Shown: positions 45,621 to 57,699, numbered from the stretch's first letter. The stretch: 64,000 nt of DNA from Polytrichum commune (GCA_950295325.1 OX485806.1:11840001-11904000), one strand, 5' to 3'. Translations and numbers: made by a program. Notes: a model not told the origin generated them from the sequence alone.

Positions 45621-46154
45621 GTGACACATGCCACAAACACAATACCCAACGTAAATAATTGGCTTGCTACTAATGATCTCCAAGTAAAATGGTCCAACCT
45701 CTTCTGGGATGCCCTTTGGTTCACAAATGCTCAAATCACACAAGTCCTCAAATTCCAATATGGAAGATTTCTCATTAAACATAGTAAAAAGCATGTCCTC
45801 AAACAAGACATATCTTCACTTTGCAATCTATGCACCACCCGCCAAAATGACAATTGTCTTCACTTATTATCTTGTTGCAAAAACAAACACATAAATAACT
45901 TAAGAACCAACCAACACAATAAAGTAGTACATGCATTTATCAACATACTAGGAGCCAACCCCGTGACACAATGCTTCACACTAGTTAACATTGGCAACTT
46001 TGAAGACTACACCCTGGATAACACAATACCATCATGGCTTGTCCCTTGCACATGCTTCCTCCCACGTTGCCAATGCCCTGCCAAATTACGCCTGGACATA
46101 TTTTGTGGGCACCACCCATGGCCAAACCACTCTTTACCCCGAACCCCAACCTAA
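45621..46154 (+). CDS. LINE C-terminal region, open remnant
   Basis: A 177-residue stretch is uninterrupted. It contains WSNLFWDALWFTNAQITQVL, KFQYGRFLIKHSKK and CNLCTTRQNDNCLHLLSCC, a C-x2-C...H-x4-C zinc-binding pattern found after the RNase H of several LINE polyproteins. It lies 120 bases past the RNase H fragment with a frame change between. It is unlikely to be an independent gene; its openness suggests the copy is not very old. Confidence 0.55.
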   Translation: MTHATNTIPNVNNWLATNDLQVKWSNLFWDALWFTNAQITQVLKFQYGRFLIKHSKKHVLKQDISSLCNLCTTRQNDNCLHLLSCCKNKHINNLRTNQHNKVVHAFINILGANPVTQCFTLVNIGNFEDYTLDNTIPSWLVPCTCFLPRCQCPAKLRLDIFCGHHPWPNHSLPRTPT

Positions 46155-46528
46155 AAATACGAATAATCAAATTTACTTAGTATAACGACATGTTCCCCAT
46201 TGTTGTTATATCACGCAGACTTGACATGTATGATGTACTCCAACCACTCTTATCTCAACAAGGGTGGGTAGTACTACCACCCATAATCATCAATGTAGGA
46301 TTCAAAGGTACCATGTGCAACCATACCACCCAAAGTCTCCAAGACCCCAACATAACTCACCATAATATCCATAAATTAATGGAGACCTCCTCTCAAATAG
46401 CCATACAATATCTAATACACATCATACTTAATAAAAGAAAAAATGAAAAGAAACATCCACTTGTCCCACTGGACTAAAAACTACTCATCACCACTTGTAC
46501 AAACACTACTTATCCATTGGTCCACCCA

Positions 46529-46642
46529 CTAACAATAGGATTTGGGCAAACCAACCCATACACTCGTTCCTTATTGGATGCCTAAACCCTTGCTTCCAAG
46601 GAAGCAGTGTACGGGTTGGTTCGCCCCAACCCTAACAATAGG
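46529..46642. mobile_element. GGGCAAACCAAC small element with 11-base flanking duplication
   Basis: CTAACAATAGG occurs at 46529-46539 and again at 46632-46642. Between them lies a 92-base element with ends GGGCAAACCAACCCATACAC and, inverted, GGGGCGAACCAACCCGTACA. It matches 24645-24730. A 9-11-base duplication suggests a Mutator-like mobiliser, but assignment needs more copies. Confidence 0.8.
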
Positions 46643-48300
46643 TACAGAGCCATCTCCACACCCCTTGCCCACATGGGCAAGGTTGGGAAATGATGAACAA
46701 TAATCGAACGTTAGTTGAAATCAAGCATTGATGCTCCTTAGTTGTCTATTTATAGAGCCCCCCCACCCTCTCCCAACGCAATTACGTTGACTATTACATC
46801 ATGAAGGGGTGATAAAACTTGGAGCACATAGTCCTAGGGTGGGCTCTTCATACCACATACAAACTAACGTGAAGCGAGAGGTTTTTTTTAGTGTGTTCAT
46901 TTTAGAAAGGCCATTTAATTTTTGTACATCTGTCATTGAAGCAATGATGGATGTACAAAAAGGGGGCCCTAAAGTTTAGAGAAAATTTGACAACGAATGT
47001 GCTAGCTTCGTCCAATTTATGTTTTCATTCATTGTTGTCATATGGATATTGTCCTTAATAACTACCCTATCCATTCTTGTTAGGGTTTATAGATGGGTTC
47101 TATGTTTTACAAACTAGACGCTCTTGGAGTGCTCATTGGCTCCCCCATATCGTGGATAAATTATTATGTTTTTGTCTTCGTTTATTTGATGTGATTGTTG
47201 GGTTACATTCTCTAGATGAAAAAAATCTTCAATGACGTTCTCATTGGAAAGTGAAAGTGGGAGTGGATTGTATAGGTAGGAAATGCCTATTCATTTCATG
47301 ATTTGTATTTCATACATGAAGAGGAGGTAGTTATCACAATAAATTGGAAAGCTTAGTATAAATACACGAGTCCATTTTCTAGCTTACAATTAACATGTAT
47401 TCATCTTTTTTTCTCCATGAATTTCTTGTATGTAGATGGGTTCAATTTCACACTGACTCACAAATGTCGTTTAGGTTTCCAAGGAAGAGTCCACCTAGTA
47501 CGCAATCCAATCTCTTCTCAACATGTGTGGTCTTGGTGTCCACACATAGATTCAAAGCCAACCACACAACACTCGAATATAAGTGTTTGTATAAGATCAT
47601 ACATTGAATTTGGTACATCTACCTCAGTCTAAGTTATTTGAGATGAATCGGTCACCCTGTAGGGGGTCACCTTTTATGTTGCATGGATGAGAGATATGCT
47701 CACATGCAATAATTCCCTCCCTCCCCCAAGGAGGGAAGCCAACATAACGAAATACAAGTACAACATATGTAGACAAATGCATAGCCTTATGTGGTCACTC
47801 TTCTTAATCGAACGTGGCAAAGGGATAAGATCCTCCCATGAGTGACAACAATCTAAGTGGATGAATGCTCCCAAACAAACAAGAAACATGGGATGAACAT
47901 CCAAGGATTAAGCTAAGTTCTCACTTAGCTAAACAACTGAGAGGAGTGCCAATTTAACCCAAACTATTAAGTGCAAAAATGTGACTCAACCCGCGATATA
48001 ATATCACATGATAAACCATTCCAATGCTATTTCTACATTTAGCACACCAAATGCATTCAAGGGCGGGGGGGGGGGGTTCTTAGGGTATGTCTCCAATATA
48101 CTCTTTGTGTTTGTTGAGACGTTGCACATCCTTTTAGTCATAATTCCTGTAGTGATGTTGGTGATAACCTCCTTCCTTGAAATGCCCATGGAATTATTGA
48201 AACCTCTTCTAATCTTGGACAAAAAGTCTTCTACCTTTCTTATGTCATTTACAATGCACAAGGCATTGATGGAGGGATTCGTTCATAACGAGCGCTAAGA
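46643..48300. other. gene-free stretch with repeat fragments
   Basis: 47.67-47.72 kb (TTATGTTGCATGGATGAGAG then ATGCTCACATGCAATAATTC) is one end of the TCATCCAACATAAA family. A run of about 13 G lies near 48063-48076. No recognisable gene. Confidence 0.35.
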
Positions 48301-48304
48301 GGTT

Positions 48305-48818
48305 GTTTACACCATGGACCATGAAGTCGTCTCAAGGCCTTGTAAGATTTGTGATTGGTTGTTGAATTCGTCATGGGACCACTTCGGTTTACACCAAGGA
48401 AAAAAAAATGTCAGAGTGACCGTGCAATTTGAGGTCCCCAAGACATATTTTAAGGCCCTACATTATCCACTGGCATGATCCAACTAGTTTTGTGATGGAA
48501 GAGGCAAAAGAGGTGCTCTAGTAGAAAAAGGCATGGGCCCATGGTAGAGAAATGATGTTATAATATAATAAATAAATTGGGGAGGAGAAGATGAGGACAA
48601 GAGAACGGTTAAACTTGATTTTATTTTTTCAAAACTGCCCTTTTTGCTCAAAGATCAATATATTCTTTTTTGGTGCATGGTCATTCCTCTTGGTCCACAT
48701 TCGGTTTACATCTAGTGAGGGACCCAAAACTTTTGTAAATTGGATGTTGGACCATGAAGTCGGACCATGGAAAGAAAGCTATCTTCCATGGTCCGATTTC
48801 ATGGTCCATGATGTAAAC
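48305..48818. mobile_element. TTTACACCATGG miniature element, copy 2
   Basis: The left end GTTTACACCATGGACCATGA is the exact inverted match of the right end TCATGGTCCATGATGTAAAC except for one base. The interior matches 21746-22276 in reverse orientation over its full length, including CCATGGTAGAGAAATGATGT against ACAACATTTCTATGCCATGG. Confidence 0.88.
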
Positions 48819-49317
48819 CAACTCTAACCTTCCCATGGATGTTGTACCTTCTTCCATTCATATGGCTAGGATGATGCCAATGATGACCTCCTTCCATGAA
48901 ATGTATGTATGTGAAATGCCCAAATTCTTCCTAAAACCTCTTTCAATCCTTTCAAAGAGTCTCCAAACAACTTTCTTTTAATGGAATTTACGATGCACGA
49001 GGCAATGTTAATTAGGGATTTGTTCAATGCAAGTTTGTTACACATCTACCGTCGAAGCCCATGCACATGTTCCACAAACCAATTCCAAGACCACCCATTT
49101 TGACACACCAAATCGGATGCTAGTTACAAATGTATACCAGTTGAGCTTGACAAATAGCTGGGTGAAACTCAAGACTCCATGAAAATTGTCGATAATTTTA
49201 GAGGAATTTATAGAATACACCGCATTTAGTAAAGAGAAATCGAACGATGTCAACATGTAATCGGTTGGGCTTGGAAACATGAGGACATCGACCAATCATG
49301 TCCAAAAGTCCCCCGAG

Positions 49318-49671
49318 ACATTGTTTCCGAATAGGATATTCAATGTCACCAATTCTAATTGTCTTGCTCCAATACTAATCGTAAACCACAGTAGAGTGTC
49401 ACCAACACTAAATGTTAACCCATCATTATTTGTAAAACTTTGTAGATTTCCAGTGTTGCAATTACTGTCACGTACCAAGTGATTTTTTCATCCAATTTTT
49501 CAATCATCCATGACAATGTTGTATCACAAGTTGCTGACAAGAGAAGGAAGGCAGGGTGTGGGCCAATGGATGAATTCATCCATCATCCATGACAATATTT
49601 GTTCACTTATTCATAAGAAGTGTTGTCCATAAAGTTACCATAGTGACAATTAAATATCATATTTAGTGTAG
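49318..49671 (+). mobile_element. TTTAGTGTAG miniature element, family A copy 3
   Basis: Direct relative of 38509-38840 and inverted relative of 18793-19170. It keeps the right terminus AAATATCATATTTAGTGTAG and the body blocks GTGTCACCAACACTAAATGT and GGCCAATGGATGAATTCATC. The left terminus is diverged. Confidence 0.85.
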
Positions 49672-51525
49672 TTACATTGTTTAAGATTATTTATTTTATT
49701 TTATTTTAAAAGGATGGATGATCTTCCTAGGACTTGTTTTCGAACACACCGTCACCAGTACGGCCCCACCTAATCATATCGAGGGTATTTGGGTTAACTA
49801 GATATTTCCAAACCAATCATATGGGAACCTAAGGGCTTTGTCCTCGGGGGATGATAGTGCGGGCCAACTTGTCTGCACATGTTCAAGGTGTTCATTGTTG
49901 AGAAAAAGACAATAGTTCTCGAGGTCCCAATATATCTCATGATGCTCGTTATGGGATTAAATATATATGGAATTGAACCAACTCAATGATGAAGTAGAGC
50001 ATAATACACGCTAATGACGACATCGGAATCATCTTTCCATATTCTCTTGTGAGGGTCACGCTCTAAACTAAAAAAGAATAACATTGTGCTCATATTCGAA
50101 CTTAGAATGTCGTAGGGTAGGAGCTACTATGCGATTATTGTGATGATACTCCCTATACGACTTTAGATATTTTGGTCCTTCGACATTGAGATTGGCTTGT
50201 AACCTTGTTGGATATTTTCCCCCCGGCCGTTTATATGGTCTTGGGCATGCATCCCAATGGGTGCATAATCCTAACAACAATGATGCTCGTTTGTTTGGGA
50301 ACAAGAGCCATAACCATGCTCAACTCTAGCAAGTTCAAACCTCAAATGGATTCTAGCGAATTCATGCGGAATCTACTTCCTTGTAAAATAAAATCAAAAT
50401 AGTGTGGTGACATCCTCCACATAACAAACAAATGATATGGTGAAAAGTGAGGATGGTCATACAAACGGAAGGTTCGGTAAACTTCATTAATGACCATCTA
50501 CATCTCAATATGTTAAGAGTTGTTGATTGGAATGCCATGATATCACATTGGTTCTACTTTCTTTCACAAGCTTTCTTACTTGATGTGGAAAGGCCCCATC
50601 TTTCTTAGGACCCAAAAGAGCTCCATGTAAGGTATCAAACAAAAGATTCCATCGAATCTATTAGCTTGCTCGTTGTAAAGGAATGTTGATACTACACCAA
50701 GCAATGCCAAGAGCTCATTCATTGGCTTGCAAACGGGGCACAACTTTGTGCTTAGCTCCATGAATTTGTCGAGGGTTTACACATGACACAAAGTCTATAT
50801 CCAAGGGTGAAACGTCTCTCTCTTCCTCTTCTCCCTCTCCTTTTCACAACCATCATGGTCGCCTAGAGAGGTGAAACAATGTGGGGGCGTGTCATTCATT
50901 CAAACCATACATAGTTGAGCCAATTTAGGATGGCCTACATCAATAATATCCGCATTCAAAACTTCCACCCACACTAATAGGACCATTTAGTGTAGTTTCC
51001 AACCCTTCATCGTCATCTATTACAATTTTCCATATTATTTCAGTAAATGTTAAAAAAATTACCATACATTTTATTTTCTTTGTGTGAACTTCCAATAAGG
51101 TGGATGACTCTTATTTGGATACTTTTCTTATTAGGACACGTATAATTGAGTGGTGTGGCTCCAAGAACATATACTAAAAAGACATGTGTTTGAAAGAGAC
51201 CGGACCGCATGCTCAAAATATGATATTCATTCTAGGATCAATAGTAAATACTATCTTCTTCTTTTTTATTTTGGGGGGGAGGGGGATCTATATGATTATT
51301 TATTGAGCATGATCAAATTCTTCACTTTGCTATTGAACAAGGTATTCATACGAGCTCCAAATTTTACAAGGGAAATGGCTACAACCTCAATTTGGATTGC
51401 TAATCATCTTGTAATAGTCGTGTGTTTCATATCCTATGATAAGTGGGGTTGTAAGTAGAAAACAACCATTTAAGACCCATCTACCTTATGAAGGGGTTTA
51501 TTTGCCTCTTCTTCACTAGACCACT
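49672..51525. other. gene-free stretch
   Basis: No recognisable gene on either strand. Short frames at 50.07-50.40 and 50.58-50.76 kb carry no motif. Confidence 0.35.
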
Positions 51526-51529
51526 AGAT

Positions 51530-51760
51530 TGTTTGTGGTATTTAGTTTCACTTACTATCTACAATTACGCATGGCTATAACTTTTTTCTACATATTTCAT
51601 TTGTTTTTACCAAAAGAAATCAACTAGATTGCATGGACATCATACAACATGGACGACTTTGCTTGGTGCAAACCGACGTTTTTAGCAAAAAGTTATAGCA
51701 TCACATAACTTCACGTACCTAGTAAGTGACACTAAACACCTTAAACCATGTACTCACAAC
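51530..51760. mobile_element. TTTAGTGTCACTTA miniature element, diverged copy
   Basis: GGTATTTAGTTTCACTTACT at the left and AGTAAGTGACACTAAACACC at the right are inverted repeats. The interior parallels 54083-54312: AATTACGCATGGCTATAACT, CATATTTCATTTGTTTTTACC and AAAAGTTATAGCATCACATA. Confidence 0.75.
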
Positions 51761-51802
51761 CCAAAAAGTTGGGACTGCATAAGTTCAAAGAGAGGGCATT
51801 GT

Positions 51803-52008
51803 TGTATACGAGCGTGCCTCTCATCCATCCAACATTAAAACTTGATCCCCTACATGTTTGTCGCCAAATGACTCCAAATAAAATACCACATGACCTTTGA
51901 AGCTAATTCCAACGTCAAATCAACTTGAGGGAAGAAAAAAAAACCTCTAAACTACATACTATGTCAAAGCTTTTATGTTGGATGAATGAATGGTATGCTC
52001 GTATACCA
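51803..52008. mobile_element. TCATCCAACATAAA inverted-repeat element
   Basis: GTATACGAGCGTGCCTCTCA followed by TCCATCCAACATTAAAACTTG pairs with the complement of the right end, GTATACGAGCATACCATTCA followed by TTCATCCAACATAAAAGC. The 205-bp interior contains GCCAAATGACTCCAAATAA. Related to 53034-53241. Confidence 0.82.
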
Positions 52009-52756
52009 TAGTTCCCATCCTCCCTCCCTCCTCCTCCTCCCTCAATTCCTACCGAGTTTCCCAAGACCAAAGTGGGTGAAATACGAGGTCAAATATCTCT
52101 CGTGACACCATAATATAAACGGTGCAGTCCTTTCATTTCCCTATGAATAATGCTCAAATTCTCGGCGGCCTATATAGCATGAGTTAAGTATATGAAAGGA
52201 CGCCATGGTTGGTGATGAAGTGGCAACCAATCGCCAAGGTGTAAACACAAATCTTTGACTTGGAGTTGGCAAGCCACAACTCGTGTCATTGGGAAGTGTG
52301 TTCTAGGATCACACAAGAAAGGAAAAACGAACAAATGAAAAAGATAAGGGAACGTCATAGTCTTTTACCATGACATGCAATGTTTGTTCATCCCCTCCTT
52401 TTCATGTCCGGGTGACCATGAGCGTTCTAGGATCATAATTTCTAGTATATCCCACCCTTGATATATGTTACCCTGATAAGGAATAAAATCGCATATGTGT
52501 CAAGGAAATTTGTGCTCCCCCCCCCCCCAAAAAAAACCCTAGAATACACTAGAAATTGTTAATTGTTAACTGCTAATATAATTTATACGGATTATGCTCG
52601 TTTGGATGAAAGTGAGGCTATGACATTTATAACTTGGATGAAATTGAACTAGGTTATCATGTACTTGAATTCTACAAAGAGTGAAACTGGACCAACTATG
52701 AGTGCACATGAGATCGTCAATTATGAGTTGGAATTTGATCTTGGGAAGGAAATTAG

Positions 52757-52850
52757 TGGACTTGACACTTTGCCACCTCTAGGCATCTAGTTTAGGCCAT
52801 TCACAAAATAGTGTACATGACACTAATACCATGAACAATGCAGTGCAAAT
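52757..52850 (+). repeat. dispersed repeat shared with 12.14-12.24 kb
   Basis: CTTGACACTTTGCCACCTCT, GGCATCTAGTTTAGGCCATT and GACACTAATACCATGAACAA occur in the same order as at 12140-12240. Confidence 0.7.
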
Positions 52851-53033
52851 CGTGTCTATGGCCTCACATGGTTTTATAATAATGAGTTCACAACACACAC
52901 CACACATAACTTTGTTCATCATGTGCAAAACATCCTCTTTCCATAAATGGAAGCATACTAAGTTGGGTGCACTTTAGAAGGTCATAACTAGACACCCACC
53001 TCCGAGAGAGAGAGATAGATAGAGAGAGAGAGA

Positions 53034-53241
53034 GCATATTAGTGTACCTCTCATCCATTCAACATAAATACTTGACCCCTATAGGTATATGGCCGATTCA
53101 TCTCAAATGACTTGGACTAGATTAATTCAGGGTCTTTGAACCCAAATTCAGTGTTGAATCAACTTAATATATCAACATCTAAAATGCATACTATTTGAAG
53201 GTTTATTATGTTGGAATAAAGGAGGGATACACACGTATGCA
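53034..53241. mobile_element. TCATCCAACATAAA inverted-repeat element
   Basis: GCATATTAGTGTACCTCTCA then TCCATTCAACATAAATAC faces the right end, complement GCATACGTGTGTATCCCTCC then TTTATTCCAACATAATAAA. GATTCATCTCAAATGACTTGG lies inside, as in the copy at 28.9 kb. A GA-dinucleotide run (53004-53033) abuts the left end. Confidence 0.78.
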
Positions 53242-53488
53242 ATAATTCCCTCTCTCCTTTGAGTTGGGCCCCATCAATATTACCAGGTTAGACACACTCA
53301 ACCATATTATACCATGTATTTTCTTTTCTAAGACAATTTGATCCTTAATTGTTACGAGAGGGCATGAATTAGTGCAAAGGAAACTACTTGAGATCAAGTA
53401 ACCATAAATCTACGGGGGGTTAGGTTTTTACTGGACCCCTTTACCTTGGAGATATTGGTTGAAGTCCGGCTCAAAGAGGTGCCCTAGG

Positions 53489-53824
53489 CTAGATCACATC
53501 TTCATTCGATTGGGCCCCGCCCCTTCCCATGCCTCCTTCACTGCCTGGTCTTCCTGCCGACACCTGTGTGGGAACTCTTACCCGTTGGGAACCAATGTGA
53601 CGGTACCCAGTCACTTAAACCATTGAGCTCCTTTGGCATATGAAGGAACTTCATCAATTAACTTGGGAATAATGAAAGTGATGTCAACTTGAATATTTGT
53701 AATTTTTACTGAGTATTGTCACATTGGTTCCCAATAAGAAAGAGTTCCCACGCAGGTGTTGGCATGAAGACCAAGCACTAAAGGAGGCGTGGGATGGGCC
53801 CAACTGAATGAAGATGTGATCTAG
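53489..53824. mobile_element. foldback element with arms of about 120 bp
   Basis: The left arm (53489-53611, CTAGATCACATCTTCATTCG to GTACCCAGT) is inverted at 53708-53824 with roughly 85-90% identity. Matching blocks include TCACATTGGTTCCCAA, AGAGTTCCCACRCAGGTGT and GAATGAAGATGTGATCTAG. The spacer is about 95 bases and non-coding. Just outside both arms are CAAAGAGGTG motifs of the CTTTGAGTTGGGCC family. Confidence 0.9.
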
Positions 53825-54082
53825 CGCGGGGCCAAAGAGGTGGTGTCTAGCAACATAGTTAGTTTGAAGGGTAAGTCGCTACCACAATGAGGAAGGTCAT
53901 TGTGACTCTGAAGAGGGGTGCCCTTTGGCAAAGCAAGAGAGTTAAGAACTTAATGGCTATGGAGATGGAGATGTGTTGCTCCGATGCTTGATATATTTTG
54001 CACCACACATAACACTCAACAATTTAGTAGCACATATTCAAAAGGAGGATTCTAATGAAATGAAATGGACTCCTTTGCTGCA

Positions 54083-54312
54083 AATTACACTAAATACGAT
54101 AGATATTTAGTGTCACTTATTATTTGGAATTATGCAATGTTATATCTATTTAATGTATATCTCACATGTTACCAGCAAATGTGAAAATAGTATTTTGAAC
54201 ATTACAGAACATTAACAACTTTACTTGGTTAAAAGTTACAACAATAGGTAAAGGATTTAGCACTATGTAATTTCAAATAGTAAGTGACACTAAATATCAT
54301 ATTTAGTGTAGT
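54083..54312. mobile_element. TTTAGTGTCACTTA miniature element with about 40-bp terminal repeats
   Basis: The left end TTACACTAAATACGATAGAT then ATTTAGTGTCACTTATTATTTG is the near-exact inverse of the right end, which reads complement-wise CTACACTAAATATGATATTT then AGTGTCACTTACTATTTG. About 230 bp, non-coding. Relatives are at 51.53, 54.75 and 63.94 kb, and a partial one lies near 55.04-55.19 kb. Confidence 0.9.
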
Positions 54313-54749
54313 TACACTCCATGATTGACAAGGGGACATTAGTAGGTGCCCATGTGATGAAAGCTATGTATACCAAATTTAGCTTAAATATAGTGGGAGC
54401 TCAATATATTTTAGGAATTATTCTTCACATACCCATGGGCTCGTCATACACCTCATGTGGTTGAATAATGCTATGTATGAGGGTATTCAAAGGTCTTGAT
54501 TTTTTAATACAGTTTTGTGACACCTACCAAAGACTTGGGATTTTGGTTCACAACACCTACTGGAAGGAGGGGCATTAAAAATTTACTCCTCCCAAGTTTG
54601 TTGTTGCTTCATTCCAATTTTGGTCCTACTAGACTAAATTGGAGCCTTTGACCCAAATTAGGGATCGATTTAGCCAAAAGAATCCAAATCGTAAAGGTCA
54701 TTGTCTCTCCCCCCCCCCCAAATCTTACAATGTGGTCAACTACAGCACA

Positions 54750-54980
54750 CAAAACTACACTAAATATTGTATTGAGTGTCACTTATTATTCAATGTTACA
54801 CATTGCTATATTTGTCTACTACATATCTCATATTTTTGCCAACAAATGGTTGTTTGGTCATTATAAAACACTAACAACTCTACTTGGTAAAACAATACAT
54901 CAATAGGAAAAGAAGATATAGCATAATGTAACTCCAAATTGTAAGTGACACTTAATATCATACTTAGTGTACTTCTTTTG
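54750..54980. mobile_element. TTTAGTGTCACTTA miniature element, second copy nearby
   Basis: CTACACTAAATATTGTATTG then AGTGTCACTTATTATTC at the left, and TGTAAGTGACACTTAATATC then ATACTTAGTGTACTTC at the right. The interior parallels 54083-54312 (CTATATTTGTCTACTACATA; ACACTAACAACTCTACTTGG), about 440 bases downstream of that copy. Confidence 0.88.
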
Positions 54981-55037
54981 GTCGATTTGACTTTGGAATC
55001 AATTACATTCTTAATCAAGTGTTGCTTACTACTTAAA

Positions 55038-55190
55038 GCTACATGGTTTGTAATTTTTGTTATTACGGAGAATGCAATTCCCTGCCAAGCAACGTCATTT
55101 ATGACGTATGATGTCCAAGCAATATGTAATCTAGAGCATGTCGTATCGTTGTGTAGTTCCAAATAGTGAGTTACACTAGATAACATAAAA
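55038..55190. mobile_element. TTTAGTGTCACTTA miniature element, decayed fragment
   Basis: GTGTTGCTTACTACTTAAAG and CCAAATAGTGAGTTACACTA correspond to the terminal repeats of the neighbouring copies. The interior is only weakly similar. Confidence 0.4.
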
Positions 55191-55464
55191 CAAAATCACA
55201 AGTGCATAAGGAAGACATTTCTATTAGACTTTCCTTACATAGGTGAGATTGGAGGGGAGCCCAACTTGGAAAACACACGAGATTTTTAGCCCATGGCTAA
55301 CCATCTAACTTTGAAATTAGCATCATAGACCCCCAATTAATGTAGTGAGATCCCATTAGAATGAATCAACCCCAAACCTCATAGGAACACCTTTTCACTT
55401 GACCTCATTTACTTTTGGTGAGGATGCACGAGGACCCAACTTGAACACAAACCAAGGATTCTCG

Positions 55465-55790
55465 TCCCTAGCCTCGCATGGCAATATCAATAAGTACACA
55501 ACAAGGTACACCATGGCTAGAAGCCTTGCTCTTTGAGTCACCATGTCTCCTTCCCCCCTTCTTCCCAAATAAAAGAATGAATCCCAACCCTAGCTTCACA
55601 TGGTATTGCTAATAAGTACACAACAAGGTACACCATGGCTAGAAGCCTTGCTCTTTGAGTCACCATGTCTCCTTCCCCCCTTCTTCCCAAATAAAAGAAC
55701 GAATCCCAACCCTAGCTTCACATGGTATTGCTAATAAGTACACAACAAGGCACACCATGGCTAGATGTCTTGTTCTTTAAACCCCCCCTT
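55465..55790 (+). repeat. 122-bp direct tandem duplication
   Basis: TAAGTACACAACAAGGYACA then CCATGGCTAGAAGCC occurs at 55492, 55613 and 55735, steps of about 122 bases. The unit includes ATGAATCCCAACCCTAGCTT, CACATGGTATTGCTAATAAG and CACCATGTCTCCTTCCCCCC. The first two full units are almost identical. Diverged single copies lie near 56045 and 57055. Confidence 0.9.
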
Positions 55791-55799
55791 CTTACTGAA

Positions 55800-57690
55800 G
55801 GTGGAAAAGATAGTTTAACATATTATATCACACAAATATATTCTTCAAGTTAATTCAATTCCAAGTTTAGCATCAAAAGCCTTGAACTAGTCTAGTGACA
55901 TCCAATGGGTTTGAAGTTATCAAAATCAAAACGGAACATGTTTTTACTAGAGTTTCCTTACATTGGTGAGATCAGGGAGGGGGAGGGGGGGGGCTACTTG
56001 GCAAATACCAAGACTTATAGCCTTGGCCTTAAATGATATTATAAATAAGTACACAACAAGGCACCCCGTAAATAGATGTACAACTCTTTGAGCTACTCCC
56101 CCCTCCCCCCCCCCCCCCCGCGCACATGCCCTGAGAACCAAATTTTGCAAGGGTACTTTACTATGTCGTAGTTTATGTATATACATACATTGAGAGTTCT
56201 TTTGTGGGGGCTATTTATCTTTTTTTCTTCTTCTTTCTATTACCCTTTTTTTTTTATGTTGCTACTTTGCCCCATTATCTTGCACCCTTTGGTAGTTTGA
56301 ACTTGAATTTTTCCATTTAAACTAAACCCTATGTTAAATGGCTCTTTTGAGTTGTTTAAAATCACCATATGCGTGGTAATTTGAGGCACCCTTTATGAAC
56401 ATGCTTAGTAACATAAGTCATGGGCTACTTTATATTATTGAGTTGTCGATGGATGGTGGAATACAATAATGACGAGGAATTGAGACACCAAACAATGATA
56501 AGGTTACAAAATGATGAAAAAAAACATAACTACAAAAACATAACTAAGCAATTCAAAAAATTAAAAAATACAATAATACAACTGAGCACTACATGAACAC
56601 TACTAAATGCTCAAGAGATGGATGTTGTGAGTGGAAAAACCTTGTGACCCTCTACAAGTTTTGTACCATCCTAAACACAACACCCTATATGTATTTCTAC
56701 AAAGAAAAGTAAACATGACACTATAGGATAACATATAATATTTATAATGCAATATGCGAATAGAAATGATGGTATATTACATTTGACATTTTTTCAAAAA
56801 AATTGCTTGCAAAAATAAATAATGCCATGTATTAGGTCTCACCCTATTTCTAATGTGTTATTAGTGAAGTACTTGTGAGTTTTTGCTCTAGTGAAACCAC
56901 GATTCAAATATAACATAACATGTTTCTTTAGTTGGTTCAACTATGAAATGAGCATTAGAGACTCCAAGCCAATTTATTGTCAGGGTTGGGATGTTTAGCT
57001 ACAACATGTATTTTGAAATGCAAGACTTTTTGCCTTGGTCTTGCATGTGTAACAATAATAAGTACATAACAAGACATGGCATGGCTAGATGCATTGCTCT
57101 TTGAGCTCCCCCCCTCCCCCCTTCTCGCCTCAAACACATTAATCTTACATGAGGTGAATGAACAATCCACCGCCATACTTCTTTGGTGATTTAGGCTAAC
57201 TAATGTACTTGATGTACTTATGACTCCATAAGCCTTTTGGCTTCCTACACTTCAGAAGTCAATTCTATTTCATTCTCAAATAATTAATAGAACACAAAGA
57301 TTCTAAATGTAGCAAAGTGGAATACCCAACTAGATTCTTTCCTTTCTTTATGAGAATGGAGTCATTTGATAAAACTATTCTAAACAACGTTAACAAATCC
57401 CAGTACAACATAAAAAATGTCAAAACAATCATTTAGTGCAATACAATAAAATCATAGTTGATTCGACTCCAAGGCGGAAAAGAGCATAAGACACCATGCA
57501 ATTTGGCTAAGGCTGATACACCCACCAACATTACCCAAGGTGAAATGCAATCAATTAACCAATTTGAGCCTTAAAATGAGCAACAAGATTCAATTTAGTA
57601 TAGAGGAACAAACTTGAGACAATTTAACCACAAATATATGCAGTCTAAATGAAAAACCATTTATTTTGTTAATTTTACAAGATCCCCTCA
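55800..57690. other. gene-free stretch with repeat fragments
   Basis: It holds isolated copies of TAAGTACACAACAAG (56.05 and 57.06 kb), a 14-C run near 56106-56119 and a pyrimidine-rich tract at 56.22-56.27 kb. No gene recognised. Confidence 0.35.
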
Positions 57691-57699
57691 AAATGGACG

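Larger units (their letters stand above)
40310..46490 (+). mobile_element. degraded LINE (non-LTR retrotransposon)
   Basis: Fragments on the plus strand follow LINE order: APE-type endonuclease (40.53-40.72 kb), reverse transcriptase (41.69-42.65 kb), RNase H (45.18-45.50 kb) and a C-terminal zinc-binding region (45.62-46.15 kb). The coding strand is strikingly poor in G. Frameshifts and stops are numerous, and homopolymer C runs (40858-40871, 44227-44242, 45065-45077) lie inside it. A CACTA miniature element sits at 43500-43785. The exact ends and target duplication are not resolved. Family is not assigned beyond an RNase H-bearing LINE. Confidence 0.85.
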
